From Saprospiraceae bacterium (GTDB taxonomy: Bacteria; Bacteroidota; Bacteroidia; Chitinophagales; Saprospiraceae), in contig JAJTER010000004.1 of the NCBI GenBank assembly GCA_021299835.1, forward strand, positions 1 to 48,082: DNA of 48,082 nucleotides, read 5' to 3'. Position 1 is the stretch's first letter. Each line of letters begins with the position of its first letter. Shown here in pieces: positions 1-7,839 of the stretch. The translations under genes and the position numbers were made by a program. The notes beneath the pieces were generated by a model. That model saw nothing but the letters and a program-made list of their open reading frames with translations. It had not been told where the DNA came from and did not search any database.

Positions 1-895
1 ACCCATCTCCATTGGCGTCCCAGGGATTTCTTGATCTATTAAACCCAAAAAAAGTAATTCCTCTATCTAGATGGTCTGAAACAAGAGAACCATTGACAGA
101 TAAAGATTTATCTGCATTTTCAAAGTTTGTAATTGCTAAATTAGAATTATATTCAAAATGATTGAATAACGGATCTTTTGTTATAATATTTACCGTTCCA
201 GCTATCGCATTTCCACCATACAGCGCTGATCCACCACCTCTCACAATTTCAACCCGTTCCACCATGTTGGTTGGAATCATTTCCAAACCATAAACACCAG
301 CTAAGGCAGAAAAAACCGGTCTGCTATTAATTAAAATCTGGGTGTATGGACCCTCCAAACCATTCATCCTCAACTGGGTAAAACCACAATTCTGACAATT
401 ATTCTCAATACGCAAACCAGGAGAAAAATGAAGCCCTTCTGCTAAACTAATTGATTGAGTCCTATCAAAAATGCGATCATCCAGACGATTAACTATAATG
501 GGAGACAGAAAGGCAGGAATCGCATTTCGGGTAGCTGTAACAACAACAGCTTCTAAGCCCAGAATGTCCTCGATAAGATTAAAATCCATCTTTTTTATCT
601 CATCCTTTTGAAAAATAAATTTCGCTGAAATAGATTTATATCCAACATAAGATATATTGAAAGTATGTTCGCCTTTTGGAATATCAGATAAAACAAATTG
701 ACCCTCCAAATCAGTAATGGTGCCTAAACTACTGTTTTCCATAGCAACAGAAGCCCCAATTAAAGGGGTTCCATTAGAAGTAACCCGACCAGATAGCTTA
801 TTATTCTGCCCAACAGCACCAAAATATAAGAACAGAAAAAGGACTGAAAACCAGACTGATTTAAATCTTAAAAACAATTGTAAAAATAAGTCCAT
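1..895 (-). CDS. TonB-dependent outer-membrane receptor, N-terminal part (cut by window edge)
   Basis: The minus strand reads open from ATG at 895 to the window edge (298 codons), so only the N-terminus is present. It begins with a signal peptide ending near LYFGAVGQ, followed by a carboxypeptidase-regulatory-like beta domain at about residues 30-100 (LSGRVTSNGTPLIGASV and ISYVGYKS). The TonB plug starts at VVVTATRNAIP and includes the RGGGSALYGGNAIAGTVNIIT signature. The barrel lies beyond the window. The plug carries an unusual Cys pair (NCQNCGF). Family knowledge makes it an energised importer at the outer membrane; the substrate cannot be read from this fragment. It diverges from a secreted DUF3299-like gene with only 151 bp between them, so the two may be co-regulated. 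The minus strand at 961-968 reads TATCTTTA, a 7/8 match to the phylum -7 box. Confidence 0.9.
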   Translation of the reverse strand, partial: MDLFLQLFLRFKSVWFSVLFLFLYFGAVGQNNKLSGRVTSNGTPLIGASVAMENSSLGTITDLEGQFVLSDIPKGEHTFNISYVGYKSISAKFIFQKDEIKKMDFNLIEDILGLEAVVVTATRNAIPAFLSPIIVNRLDDRIFDRTQSISLAEGLHFSPGLRIENNCQNCGFTQLRMNGLEGPYTQILINSRPVFSALAGVYGLEMIPTNMVERVEIVRGGGSALYGGNAIAGTVNIITKDPLFNHFEYNSNLAITNFENADKSLSVNGSLVSDHLDRGITFFGFNRSRNPWDANGDG

Positions 896-1026
896 TTTTA
901 TAGATTTCAATTTCGTGTGAATTTAGGAGGCAATTATTTAATTCTGCCGTTATTATACTTTAAAGATATGAGATTCCAGCAAATATCCAATGCAACAATG
1001 TTTCATAAATAAAATTTTTATTATCT

Positions 1027-1034
1027 TATATTTG
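1027..1034 (+). promoter_or_regulatory. Bacteroidota -7 promoter element (TATATTTG)
   Basis: The sequence TATATTTG is an exact match to TAnnTTTG, 12 bp before the ATG at 1047. It would give a very short leader. No convincing -33 TTG is visible at the usual spacing. Confidence 0.5.
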
Positions 1035-1046
1035 CAACAAAAAGAA

Positions 1047-1511
1047 ATGAAAGTGAGGATTAATACTATTGTAATTTACTTCGTCATTGGGTTATCTCTG
1101 GCTATGCTCCCTGACCTAAAGGCGCAACCTTTGTTAAGCTGGGAAAAATTATCCGATGTTAACTTTGATTTAGTGTGGTTTGAGGAACACCAATCTAAAT
1201 TTATGGTGCCAAGATTTGGTGCGATTCCAAATTCTTATAAAAACAAAAAGGTCAAAATTAAAGGTTATGTCATACCTGTTGACGCAACAAAAAACTTATA
1301 TGTCATTTCTAAAGTTCCTATGGCCATGTGTTTTTTCTGCGGGGGTTCCGGTTCAGAAACCATTGTTGAACTTGAAATGAAAAAAGGATTTTCGAAAAGA
1401 TATAACACCGATGACGTAAAAACATTTCAAGGAGTACTTACACTAAACACCAAAGACGTTATGCATTTCATATACATCCTAAAAGATGCAGTAGAAGTAA
1501 GTACCCCTTGA
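1047..1511 (+). CDS. Secreted DUF3299-like small protein
   Basis: A 154-residue protein. I start it at 1047 because a signal peptide begins there (KVRINTIVIYFVIGLSLAM, cleavage near LKAQ) and because the promoter-like box lies just upstream; an earlier in-frame ATG at 990 precedes that box. The mature part has the pattern KVKIKGYVIPVDATKNLYVISKVP followed by MAMCFFCGGSGSETIVELEM, which resembles DUF3299 proteins (an OB-like beta core with a CxxC motif). Function is not established. From memory, DUF3299 proteins in gamma-proteobacteria occur in zinc-regulated uptake clusters, so a role in metal handling with the divergent TonB receptor is possible but is inference. It ends 7 bp before the convergent amylase gene. 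Confidence 0.7.
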   Translation: MKVRINTIVIYFVIGLSLAMLPDLKAQPLLSWEKLSDVNFDLVWFEEHQSKFMVPRFGAIPNSYKNKKVKIKGYVIPVDATKNLYVISKVPMAMCFFCGGSGSETIVELEMKKGFSKRYNTDDVKTFQGVLTLNTKDVMHFIYILKDAVEVSTP

Positions 1512-1518
1512 ATAAAAG

Positions 1519-3360
1519 CTATTTTAGTGATAAAATCAAAGATTTATAAGCAGGTACAATTAAGGAATCCGATAAATCCATATTTGTGCCTGATATAATT
1601 TCAGTTGCTTTGAATGAACTGGGTAACATTTCTCTAAATCTTTTTAGATCCAGAGAGACATCCTTTTTATTCAGACTAAGGACGACCATAACCTTTTCAT
1701 CATTGTCATATCTGAAATATACATAAATATTATTTTCCGGGACAAAATGCATCATTTTTCCATGGTGAATTACCCCTTTTTTTTCACGCCATTTAAGTAA
1801 TTTTTGAATATGGTTTTTTGTTTCAATCTGTTTAGATAAAAGACCGATATTTGAAAACCCATTTTTTAGATCTCCTTGCCAACCACCTGGAAAATCACTT
1901 CTAATGACCCCATGATCATCTGTACCAGGATTTGACATCAGAATTTCCGTTCCATAATAGATTTGGGGGGTACCTCGGGTGGTTAACATATAAGTGAGTC
2001 CAAGATTAAACAGTTCCAGATTTTCATTTACCTGGGAGTAAAGCCTGCTCATATCATGATTATCTGGAAAAACCACTAAACTATTTGCATCAGGATACAA
2101 AAAATCCATAGTTAATGTTTCATAAAGAGGATACCAATTATTATTGGTTAAAGATTTCCTTAATGCACCTTGAATGGGAAAATCCATGGCACCAGGCAAA
2201 CAAGATGTATAACCATTTGGATTCACCTTTCCTTTTAACCAATGAGCAACAATGGCTGGATTTTCAGACCATTCCTCCCCTACTATATTAAAACCAGGAT
2301 ACTCAGCCATTACAGCACATGTCCAGTCACTCATAAAATCTTTATCAGGATAAGGATATGTATCCATTCTAATACCATCAATATCAGCATATTCAATCCA
2401 CCAAATGGCATTTTGAATTAAATATGTTGCCAGTAATTTATTTTTTTGATTTAAGTCAGGCATGGTTTCCACAAACCAACCGTCTGTAAACATTTTTTTA
2501 TCGTATTCACTTACGTGAACATCTTGGATAACAGGTTTTTGATGAGTGGTATTAACAAACTTATTATCGAAATTAATCCAATCTGTATCAGGTAAATCAT
2601 TCATCCACCAATGAAAAGAACCACAATGATTAACGATCATATCCATAATGACCTTCAACCCTTTATCATGACAATTTTTCACTAAATCAAGGTAAGAATC
2701 ATTCGAACCAAAGCGAGGATCTACTTTAAAAAAATCAGTTATGGAGTAACCGTGGTAGGAATATTCAGTCTGATTATTTTCAAGAACAGGATTGAGCCAA
2801 ATGGCTGAAAACCCTGTGGATTTAATATAATCCAAATTTTTAATAATACCTGCGATATCGCCCCCATGGCGTCCCCCTTTAAATGATCTGTTTAATTTTT
2901 CCCTCATATCCGGGTGATTATCATTACTCGGATCCCCATTGGCAAAGCGATCTGGCGTAATCAGATAAAGGACATCTGCCGTTGAAAAGCCTTGCCGCAC
3001 TGCGGAATTCTCTTTCCTTTCTTTAAGCGTATAAGGGTGAGAAAAAACTACTTTTTCATCCTTCAAAAAATCAATGGGAAAAGTTTGAGGTTTTACAGTA
3101 GGTTGAATTTCCAGATTCAAAAAAAGATAATTTCTGTTGGACGTCTGAATCACATTAACCAATCTTATACCCGGTGAATTAATTTTTGGTCTTAAATAGG
3201 CAATATCTTTGGCATGAACCATAATTTGTAAGTCCCTGTTTTTCATACCTGCCCACCAAAAGGAAGGTTCTATATGATCGATTGTAAGCGCAGGATTTGA
3301 ACCAATTGTCTGCAAATGGACTCCCAAAAAAAATAAAAAGAGGAAAAAATATTTTTTCAT
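1519..3360 (-). CDS. GH13 alpha-amylase family enzyme (SusA/cyclomaltodextrinase-like)
   Basis: A 613-residue exported enzyme, close to the length of Bacteroides SusA. A signal peptide covers residues 1-20. An N-terminal immunoglobulin-like cyclomaltodextrinase domain covers roughly 20-115 (IEPSFWWAGMKNRDLQIMVH). The (beta/alpha)8 GH13 barrel follows, with region I DMIVNH (240-245), nucleophile Asp333 in GIRMD, acid/base Glu362 in GEEW, and transition-state Asp436 in FPDNHD. A beta-sandwich C-terminal domain completes it. All three catalytic carboxylates are present, so it should hydrolyse alpha-1,4 glucans or cyclodextrins in the periplasm or at the surface. It has no T9SS C-terminal signal and no adjacent SusC/SusD pair, so it looks like a stand-alone starch enzyme. 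The start is the only ATG that gives a signal peptide. Confidence 0.92.
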   Translation of the reverse strand: MKKYFFLFLFFLGVHLQTIGSNPALTIDHIEPSFWWAGMKNRDLQIMVHAKDIAYLRPKINSPGIRLVNVIQTSNRNYLFLNLEIQPTVKPQTFPIDFLKDEKVVFSHPYTLKERKENSAVRQGFSTADVLYLITPDRFANGDPSNDNHPDMREKLNRSFKGGRHGGDIAGIIKNLDYIKSTGFSAIWLNPVLENNQTEYSYHGYSITDFFKVDPRFGSNDSYLDLVKNCHDKGLKVIMDMIVNHCGSFHWWMNDLPDTDWINFDNKFVNTTHQKPVIQDVHVSEYDKKMFTDGWFVETMPDLNQKNKLLATYLIQNAIWWIEYADIDGIRMDTYPYPDKDFMSDWTCAVMAEYPGFNIVGEEWSENPAIVAHWLKGKVNPNGYTSCLPGAMDFPIQGALRKSLTNNNWYPLYETLTMDFLYPDANSLVVFPDNHDMSRLYSQVNENLELFNLGLTYMLTTRGTPQIYYGTEILMSNPGTDDHGVIRSDFPGGWQGDLKNGFSNIGLLSKQIETKNHIQKLLKWREKKGVIHHGKMMHFVPENNIYVYFRYDNDEKVMVVLSLNKKDVSLDLKRFREMLPSSFKATEIISGTNMDLSDSLIVPAYKSLILSLK

Positions 3361-3408
3361 GGTAAAGTATTATTAAATGGACTGAACTAATTAGTTTATT
3401 ACAATATA

Positions 3409-4245
3409 TTAAAAAAAATAGGGTATTGCTTGAATTTTTCCATTATCTTTTCTCATTAATTTAATACAAGTATGCTCTACATCATGTTCAAGGATAAGTA
3501 CATAATCGTTCTTTAAGGCTTCCTCTATCAATGAACTTCTTTCTTTTATAGTTTCAAGAGGTTGAATATCATAAGCAATGATATAAGATAGCGACAAATG
3601 ATGAATGGTAGGAATAAGGTCAGCGCAATAAACAAATGTTTGATTTTCTATATTTATAATGGGTAACATCATACCCAATGTATGTCCATAAACAAATCTA
3701 ATATTCAAACCGTGGATAAACGGGTAATCAGAATCAGTACATGGAATAAATTTCAATTGTCCGGATGTTTGTAGCGGAATAAAATTATCTTTAATAAAAG
3801 AGGGTGTTTCCTTTATATTGGGATGTATAGCATTTTCCCAATGGATTGCATTTGACCAGTAAGTTGCATTTGGGAAGGTGGGAGAAAGTAGATTATTCCC
3901 ATTTAAACTAACGGCACCTCCTGCGTGATCAAAATGAAGATGGGTTAAAATCACATCGGTAATATCGGACGCAGAAAAACCTTTTTGTTTTAAATTATCA
4001 ACAAGAAGATGAGTGTCCTTAGGAGAAAAATATTTAATGAACTGATCTTGATTTTTATTACCTATACCAGTATCGACTAAAATCAATCTGTCTTCTGTTT
4101 CAATAAGAAGGCACCTCATTCCCAACTCAATCCTGTTAATATCATCAGGAGGAATTAATTTTTGCCACAAAACTTTAGGAACGACACCAAACATGGCACC
4201 ACCATCGAGCTTAAAGGTACCCGTATCAATCAGATGAAGTTTCAT
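3409..4245 (-). CDS. Metallo-beta-lactamase-fold hydrolase
   Basis: A 278-residue cytosolic protein without a signal peptide. The metal-binding motif THLHFDH sits at residues 101-107 (His102, His104, Asp106, His107). A later GHT (around 189-191) and CADLIPT supply the third His and bridging Asp. The layout resembles the lactonase/YtnP-like branch of the superfamily, but the substrate cannot be assigned; AHL lactonase activity is only one possibility. It begins a single nucleotide after the ribH stop codon, so it is almost certainly co-transcribed and translationally coupled with ribH and the TPR gene upstream. It ends 48 bp before the GH13 gene, which runs in the same direction. Confidence 0.85.
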   Translation of the reverse strand: MKLHLIDTGTFKLDGGAMFGVVPKVLWQKLIPPDDINRIELGMRCLLIETEDRLILVDTGIGNKNQDQFIKYFSPKDTHLLVDNLKQKGFSASDITDVILTHLHFDHAGGAVSLNGNNLLSPTFPNATYWSNAIHWENAIHPNIKETPSFIKDNFIPLQTSGQLKFIPCTDSDYPFIHGLNIRFVYGHTLGMMLPIINIENQTFVYCADLIPTIHHLSLSYIIAYDIQPLETIKERSSLIEEALKNDYVLILEHDVEHTCIKLMRKDNGKIQAIPYFF

Positions 4246-4246
4246 C

Positions 4247-4735
4247 TTAAAGCAATCTTTTAAATGCTGCCATTCTTATGGCAGTAACTGCTGCTTCCAC
4301 GCCTTTATTTCCATATTTTCCACCTGAACGATCGATGGCCTGTTGTTCATTAAGTACCGTTAGAACACCAAATATACAAGGGATATCAAACATAACCCCT
4401 ATTTGAGTGAGACCATTAGCCACAGCACTTGCGATATATTCATCATGTGCAGTATCCCCTTTAATGAGACAACCCAGACAAATAATAGCGTCAACTTGAT
4501 TTTTATTCGCAAGTATTTTTGCGCCTACGGGCAATTCAAAGGAACCAGGAACCTGATAGGTAACTATATCGTTAATATTAGCCCCATGACGAATGAGGGT
4601 ATCTTTACATCCAACGAGTAGATTCTCCATGATACCACTGTTCCATTCAGAAACGACAATGCCGAACTTCCAACCAAGGATATTCGGCATTTTCGTTTCA
4701 TCATAAAGGGAAAGACCATTTGATGATGATGACAA
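4247..4735 (-). CDS. ribH: 6,7-dimethyl-8-ribityllumazine synthase
   Basis: A 162-residue protein that catalyses the penultimate step of riboflavin synthesis, condensing 5-amino-6-ribitylaminouracil with 3,4-dihydroxybutanone 4-phosphate; family members form pentamers or 60-mer capsids. Diagnostic motifs are VVSEWN (28-33), VPGSFELP (62-69), LGCLIKGDTAHDEY (87-100, with catalytic His97) and FGVLT. The N-terminal extension of about 15 residues (MSSSSNGLSLYDETK) is typical of Bacteroidota copies. It lies 6 bp after the TPR gene stop and 1 bp before the hydrolase, forming a tight three-gene operon. No other riboflavin genes are in the window. Confidence 0.96.
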   Translation of the reverse strand: MSSSSNGLSLYDETKMPNILGWKFGIVVSEWNSGIMENLLVGCKDTLIRHGANINDIVTYQVPGSFELPVGAKILANKNQVDAIICLGCLIKGDTAHDEYIASAVANGLTQIGVMFDIPCIFGVLTVLNEQQAIDRSGGKYGNKGVEAAVTAIRMAAFKRLL

Positions 4736-4741
4736 ATTATT

Positions 4742-5434
4742 TTAGTTTGCTTCTAATCTACCTATATATTTTTCAATATCAGTAGCTTCGAAAGAGTTAG
4801 GATAATCGTATAGAATCTTCTGAAAAGCCTCAATAGCCTCTTGGTTATCACCATTTAGCTGATGTAACATACCTACTTTTTTGAGATAATGAGGGGTCAT
4901 GAGTTCATCGGTATCAAGAATTTCTGTAGCACTAATATAATACTTCATTGCTTTCTTGAGATCACCGAGTTCTGCATGACAATCACCAATAATACCCTCT
5001 TTCATCACAGCAAGAACGGTACCTTTAGGTGAAAAGTCTTCCATATAAGAAAGCGCCGCTTCAATCTGGCCTAAATTCAGGTAACAAACACCTGCATAGT
5101 AGTGCGCAAGATTTGCTGCTGGTGTTCCACCATAATTTTCAATAATACCAAGGAAACCAGCGAATCCACCTCCTGGATTTTCAAGAGCAACGGCGAAAGA
5201 ATCTCTTTCGAAAAGACGCTGAGCTTGAGCCATTTGCTCAATGGCTTCTATTTGTCTTGGCTGTTTATATAGAAAGTTATATGCAACTAAACCAACAATG
5301 ATGATGAGCAATGCAGCACCACCATAATTAATAATGTTTTGATATTTATGATAAAATTCCTGCGTTTTATTGCGAACTTCAACGATATCTACAAGAACTT
5401 CATCTTGTTTAGGATTTTGAGACGTTTTTGCCAT
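4742..5434 (-). CDS. Membrane-anchored tetratricopeptide protein (YfgM-like)
   Basis: A 230-residue protein with a short cytosolic N-terminus, one transmembrane helix at about residues 36-53 (GGAALLIIIVGLVAYNFLY) and a periplasmic or lumenal helical-repeat domain. Repeats are visible at AHYYAGVCYLNLGQIEAAL, IIGDCHAELGDLKKAMKYY and VGMLHQLNGDNQEAIEAF, with a final segment YPNSFEATDIEKYIGRL. The architecture is that of YfgM/ancillary SecYEG-type TPR proteins; the partner here is unknown. First gene of the operon with ribH; pairing of such a TPR gene with ribH is common in Bacteroidota. An exact -7 box lies 50 bp upstream. Confidence 0.85.
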   Translation of the reverse strand: MAKTSQNPKQDEVLVDIVEVRNKTQEFYHKYQNIINYGGAALLIIIVGLVAYNFLYKQPRQIEAIEQMAQAQRLFERDSFAVALENPGGGFAGFLGIIENYGGTPAANLAHYYAGVCYLNLGQIEAALSYMEDFSPKGTVLAVMKEGIIGDCHAELGDLKKAMKYYISATEILDTDELMTPHYLKKVGMLHQLNGDNQEAIEAFQKILYDYPNSFEATDIEKYIGRLEAN

Positions 5435-5483
5435 ATTAATTTAACTGCCTTAATAATAAGATGAACTAATTTCAAATGAGATG

Positions 5484-5491
5484 CAAAAGTA
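5484..5491 (-). promoter_or_regulatory. -7 promoter element for the TPR-ribH-hydrolase operon
   Basis: The minus strand reads TACTTTTG followed by CAT, an exact TAnnTTTG. It sits in the 86-bp gap between pdhA and the TPR gene, 50 bp before the TPR start, giving a leader of about 40-45 nt. The gldJ upstream region carries the same TTACTTTTGCAT string. Confidence 0.6.
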
Positions 5492-5520
5492 AAATTTCTT
5501 TATGAATTTTTATAATAAAA

Positions 5521-6558
5521 TTAATCCATTATGAAGGGATAATCTTTTTGCATGTAATTATCTGTGTAAAGTTCATCAGGATGTGGTAAAGGCGAATTTT
5601 CAGCAAAATCAATAGCCTCTTCCATTTCAATTTTAATTTTGTCCTTAATTGCCTGAATCTCTTTTTCTGTAGCAATTTTTTGGTCCAACATTTTGACTTC
5701 AATCATTTTTACCGGATCTCTATCCTGGTAAGATTGAACTTCTTCTTTAGTTCTGTATTTAGCGGGATCAGAAACGGAGTGACCTTTATATCTATAGGTT
5801 CTGATTTCTAAAAAATAAGGACCATTACCTGCTCTGATATGAGCGGCGGCACGAGCTATTGCATCATGAACAGCTTCCGGAGACATACCATCTACTGCTT
5901 CACTGGGCATATCATAAGAAAGACCCATTTTGTATAACTCAACCACATTACTCGTTCTATTTACCGAGGTACCCATCGCATATCCATTGTTTTCAACAAT
6001 ATATAGAACGGGTAATTTCCAGCTCATTGCCATATTAAAGGATTCATGCAGCGCACCTTGACGAGCGGCTCCATCACCAAACATGGTAACGCATAAATTA
6101 TCGGTACCTTTATACTTTTCAGCAAAAGCAATACCTGTACCTATTGGAATTTGGGCACCTACGATACCATTTCCACCATAATACTTGTGTTCTGCACTCA
6201 GAAAATGCATCGATCCACCCTTTCCCTTAACTACCCCAGTAGCTTTTCCGTAAAGTTCGGCCATAGCTGCTTTGGCACTAATGCCTCTTCCCAAAGCGAT
6301 ACCATGTTGACGATAAGCTGTAACTATACCATCTTCCCTGCGGATAACCGATTCTATGCCAGCAGCTACCGCTTCCTGTCCAATATATACGTGGCAAAAA
6401 CCACGAATTTTCTGCTGACCATACATCATCAAGGCTTTTTCCTCGAATCTACGGATTCTCAACATCAGTTCAAACCAGAAAAGATACCTTTCCTTAGGAT
6501 GCCCATCAGATGTAAGATTTCCCTTGCCTGTCTTTTTTTTGTCTACGACGGTGTTCAT
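5521..6558 (-). CDS. pdhA: Pyruvate dehydrogenase E1 component, alpha subunit
   Basis: A 345-residue thiamine-diphosphate enzyme subunit that decarboxylates pyruvate in the PDH complex. The ThDP motif starts with GDGAARQGALHES (GDG at 161-163) and ends at ENNGYAMGT (NN at 190-191). The regulatory loop region reads YRYKGHSVSDPAKYRT, which favours pyruvate over branched-chain substrates. I use the ATG at 6558: an ATG-less extension upstream to 6603 would run across an exact -7 box at 6601-6608, and a GAGGGT-like stretch precedes 6558. The E1 beta and E2 genes are not adjacent, so the complex is encoded elsewhere. It diverges from recF. Confidence 0.94.
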   Translation of the reverse strand: MNTVVDKKKTGKGNLTSDGHPKERYLFWFELMLRIRRFEEKALMMYGQQKIRGFCHVYIGQEAVAAGIESVIRREDGIVTAYRQHGIALGRGISAKAAMAELYGKATGVVKGKGGSMHFLSAEHKYYGGNGIVGAQIPIGTGIAFAEKYKGTDNLCVTMFGDGAARQGALHESFNMAMSWKLPVLYIVENNGYAMGTSVNRTSNVVELYKMGLSYDMPSEAVDGMSPEAVHDAIARAAAHIRAGNGPYFLEIRTYRYKGHSVSDPAKYRTKEEVQSYQDRDPVKMIEVKMLDQKIATEKEIQAIKDKIKIEMEEAIDFAENSPLPHPDELYTDNYMQKDYPFIMD

Positions 6559-6600
6559 ACCCTCTATTTTTTTTAAAATCCTGATTTTTTTAAATCTTGA

Positions 6601-6608
6601 CAAATATA
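6601..6608 (-). promoter_or_regulatory. -7 promoter element for pdhA
   Basis: The minus strand reads TATATTTG, an exact TAnnTTTG, 42 bp upstream of the pdhA ATG at 6558. It supports that start over one further upstream. Confidence 0.55.
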
Positions 6609-6702
6609 AACTATTATTGTAGAAGATATAAATTGAAAGCCACCAATTTTATTAAATCCTTGTTTATTTGTTAAAAAGAAAGTGGAAAATGCCTTTTTAA
6701 GC

Positions 6703-7803
6703 ATGTGGTTAAATCAACTCATTCTAACAAATTATAAAAACTACGAATGGGAGGAGTTTAACTTTAATCCCGTAATAAATTGTTTTACAGGCCTTAATGG
6801 TATGGGTAAAACAAATTTATTGGACGCTATCTACTATTTAAGTATGACTAAGAGTTATATAAGTACCAATGATTCTTTGGTATCAAGGTTTAATACAGAT
6901 TATTTTAGATTAGAAGGCCATTACTCCAGATTGGAACAAAATGAAAAAATTGTTGCAAAAGTTCAGCCAAATAAAGCTAAAGTATTTGAGGTAAATCTGA
7001 ATCCTTTAAACAAACTATCCGAGCATATCGGATTTTTACCTGTTGTTTTTATCGCCCCTGATGATATTTCAATCATTATGGAAGGAAGTGAGCTAAGGAG
7101 AAAATTCTTAGACAATACGCTGGCTCAAACCAACACCACTTATCTCTCGCATTTATTGCATTACAACAGAGTGCTTCATCAAAGAAATGCCTATTTAAAA
7201 CAAATAGGCAGTGAAAAAAACACAGATGCTATTTTACTGGATATTTATGATGAACAATTAGAAAAACCAGCCGCTTATATACATCATGCCAGAACTGAAT
7301 TTCTTAAACTATTTAACCCTGTTTTCAATGAAATTTATCAAAAAATTTCTAATGATAAGGAAACGGTTGGAGTGGAATACCAATCTAAATTAGATAGTGA
7401 TTCCCTATTAAGTTTACTGGCTTTAAATAAAAAGAGGGATATTTTTTTGCAACGAACTTCTGTTGGGATACACAAAGATGACCTTTTATTTACCCTGGAA
7501 GAAAATCCATTGAAAAAATATGCTTCACAGGGACAAAGGAAATCTTTTCTGTTAGCATTAAAATTAGCCCAGTTTATCTATTTGAAAAATTGTATAGGTA
7601 TTAATCCTATTTTATTATTGGATGATATATTTGATAAACTCGATCCGTTTAGAGTTCAATCCCTAATTAATCATTTAATTACTAATTTCAAGGGGCAGAT
7701 TTTCATATCTGATACTCACAATCACAGGATACCCGGAATGTTAACTGACTTGGGTGTTTCTCATTTACACAAAGAAATTATTGACGGAAAATGGAAGAAA
7801 TAA
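6703..7803 (+). CDS. recF: DNA replication and repair protein RecF
   Basis: A 366-residue SMC-like ATPase that helps load RecA at single-strand gaps. Walker A is GLNGMGKT at 30-37, the ABC signature begins at Ser275 (SQGQRKSF), and Walker B is LLLDDIFDKLD with Asp307-Asp308. The N-terminal MWLNQLILTNYKNYEW matches how RecF proteins normally begin, so I use ATG 6703; a GTG at 6682 would add only seven atypical residues. The length is normal. The gene stands apart from dnaA and dnaN and is followed 48 bp later by the gamma-glutamyltransferase gene. Confidence 0.95.
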   Translation: MWLNQLILTNYKNYEWEEFNFNPVINCFTGLNGMGKTNLLDAIYYLSMTKSYISTNDSLVSRFNTDYFRLEGHYSRLEQNEKIVAKVQPNKAKVFEVNLNPLNKLSEHIGFLPVVFIAPDDISIIMEGSELRRKFLDNTLAQTNTTYLSHLLHYNRVLHQRNAYLKQIGSEKNTDAILLDIYDEQLEKPAAYIHHARTEFLKLFNPVFNEIYQKISNDKETVGVEYQSKLDSDSLLSLLALNKKRDIFLQRTSVGIHKDDLLFTLEENPLKKYASQGQRKSFLLALKLAQFIYLKNCIGINPILLLDDIFDKLDPFRVQSLINHLITNFKGQIFISDTHNHRIPGMLTDLGVSHLHKEIIDGKWKK

Positions 7804-7839
7804 AATTTTATCCTTTATTTTCGGGCAAACACCTATCAA

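Noticed and set aside
717-920. 67-codon plus-strand frame at the left end
   Set aside because: It is opposite the TonB receptor start and has no supporting signal.
6151-6576. Open frame of 141 codons on the plus strand
   Set aside because: It is opposite pdhA, low in recognisable composition and crosses the pdhA promoter region.
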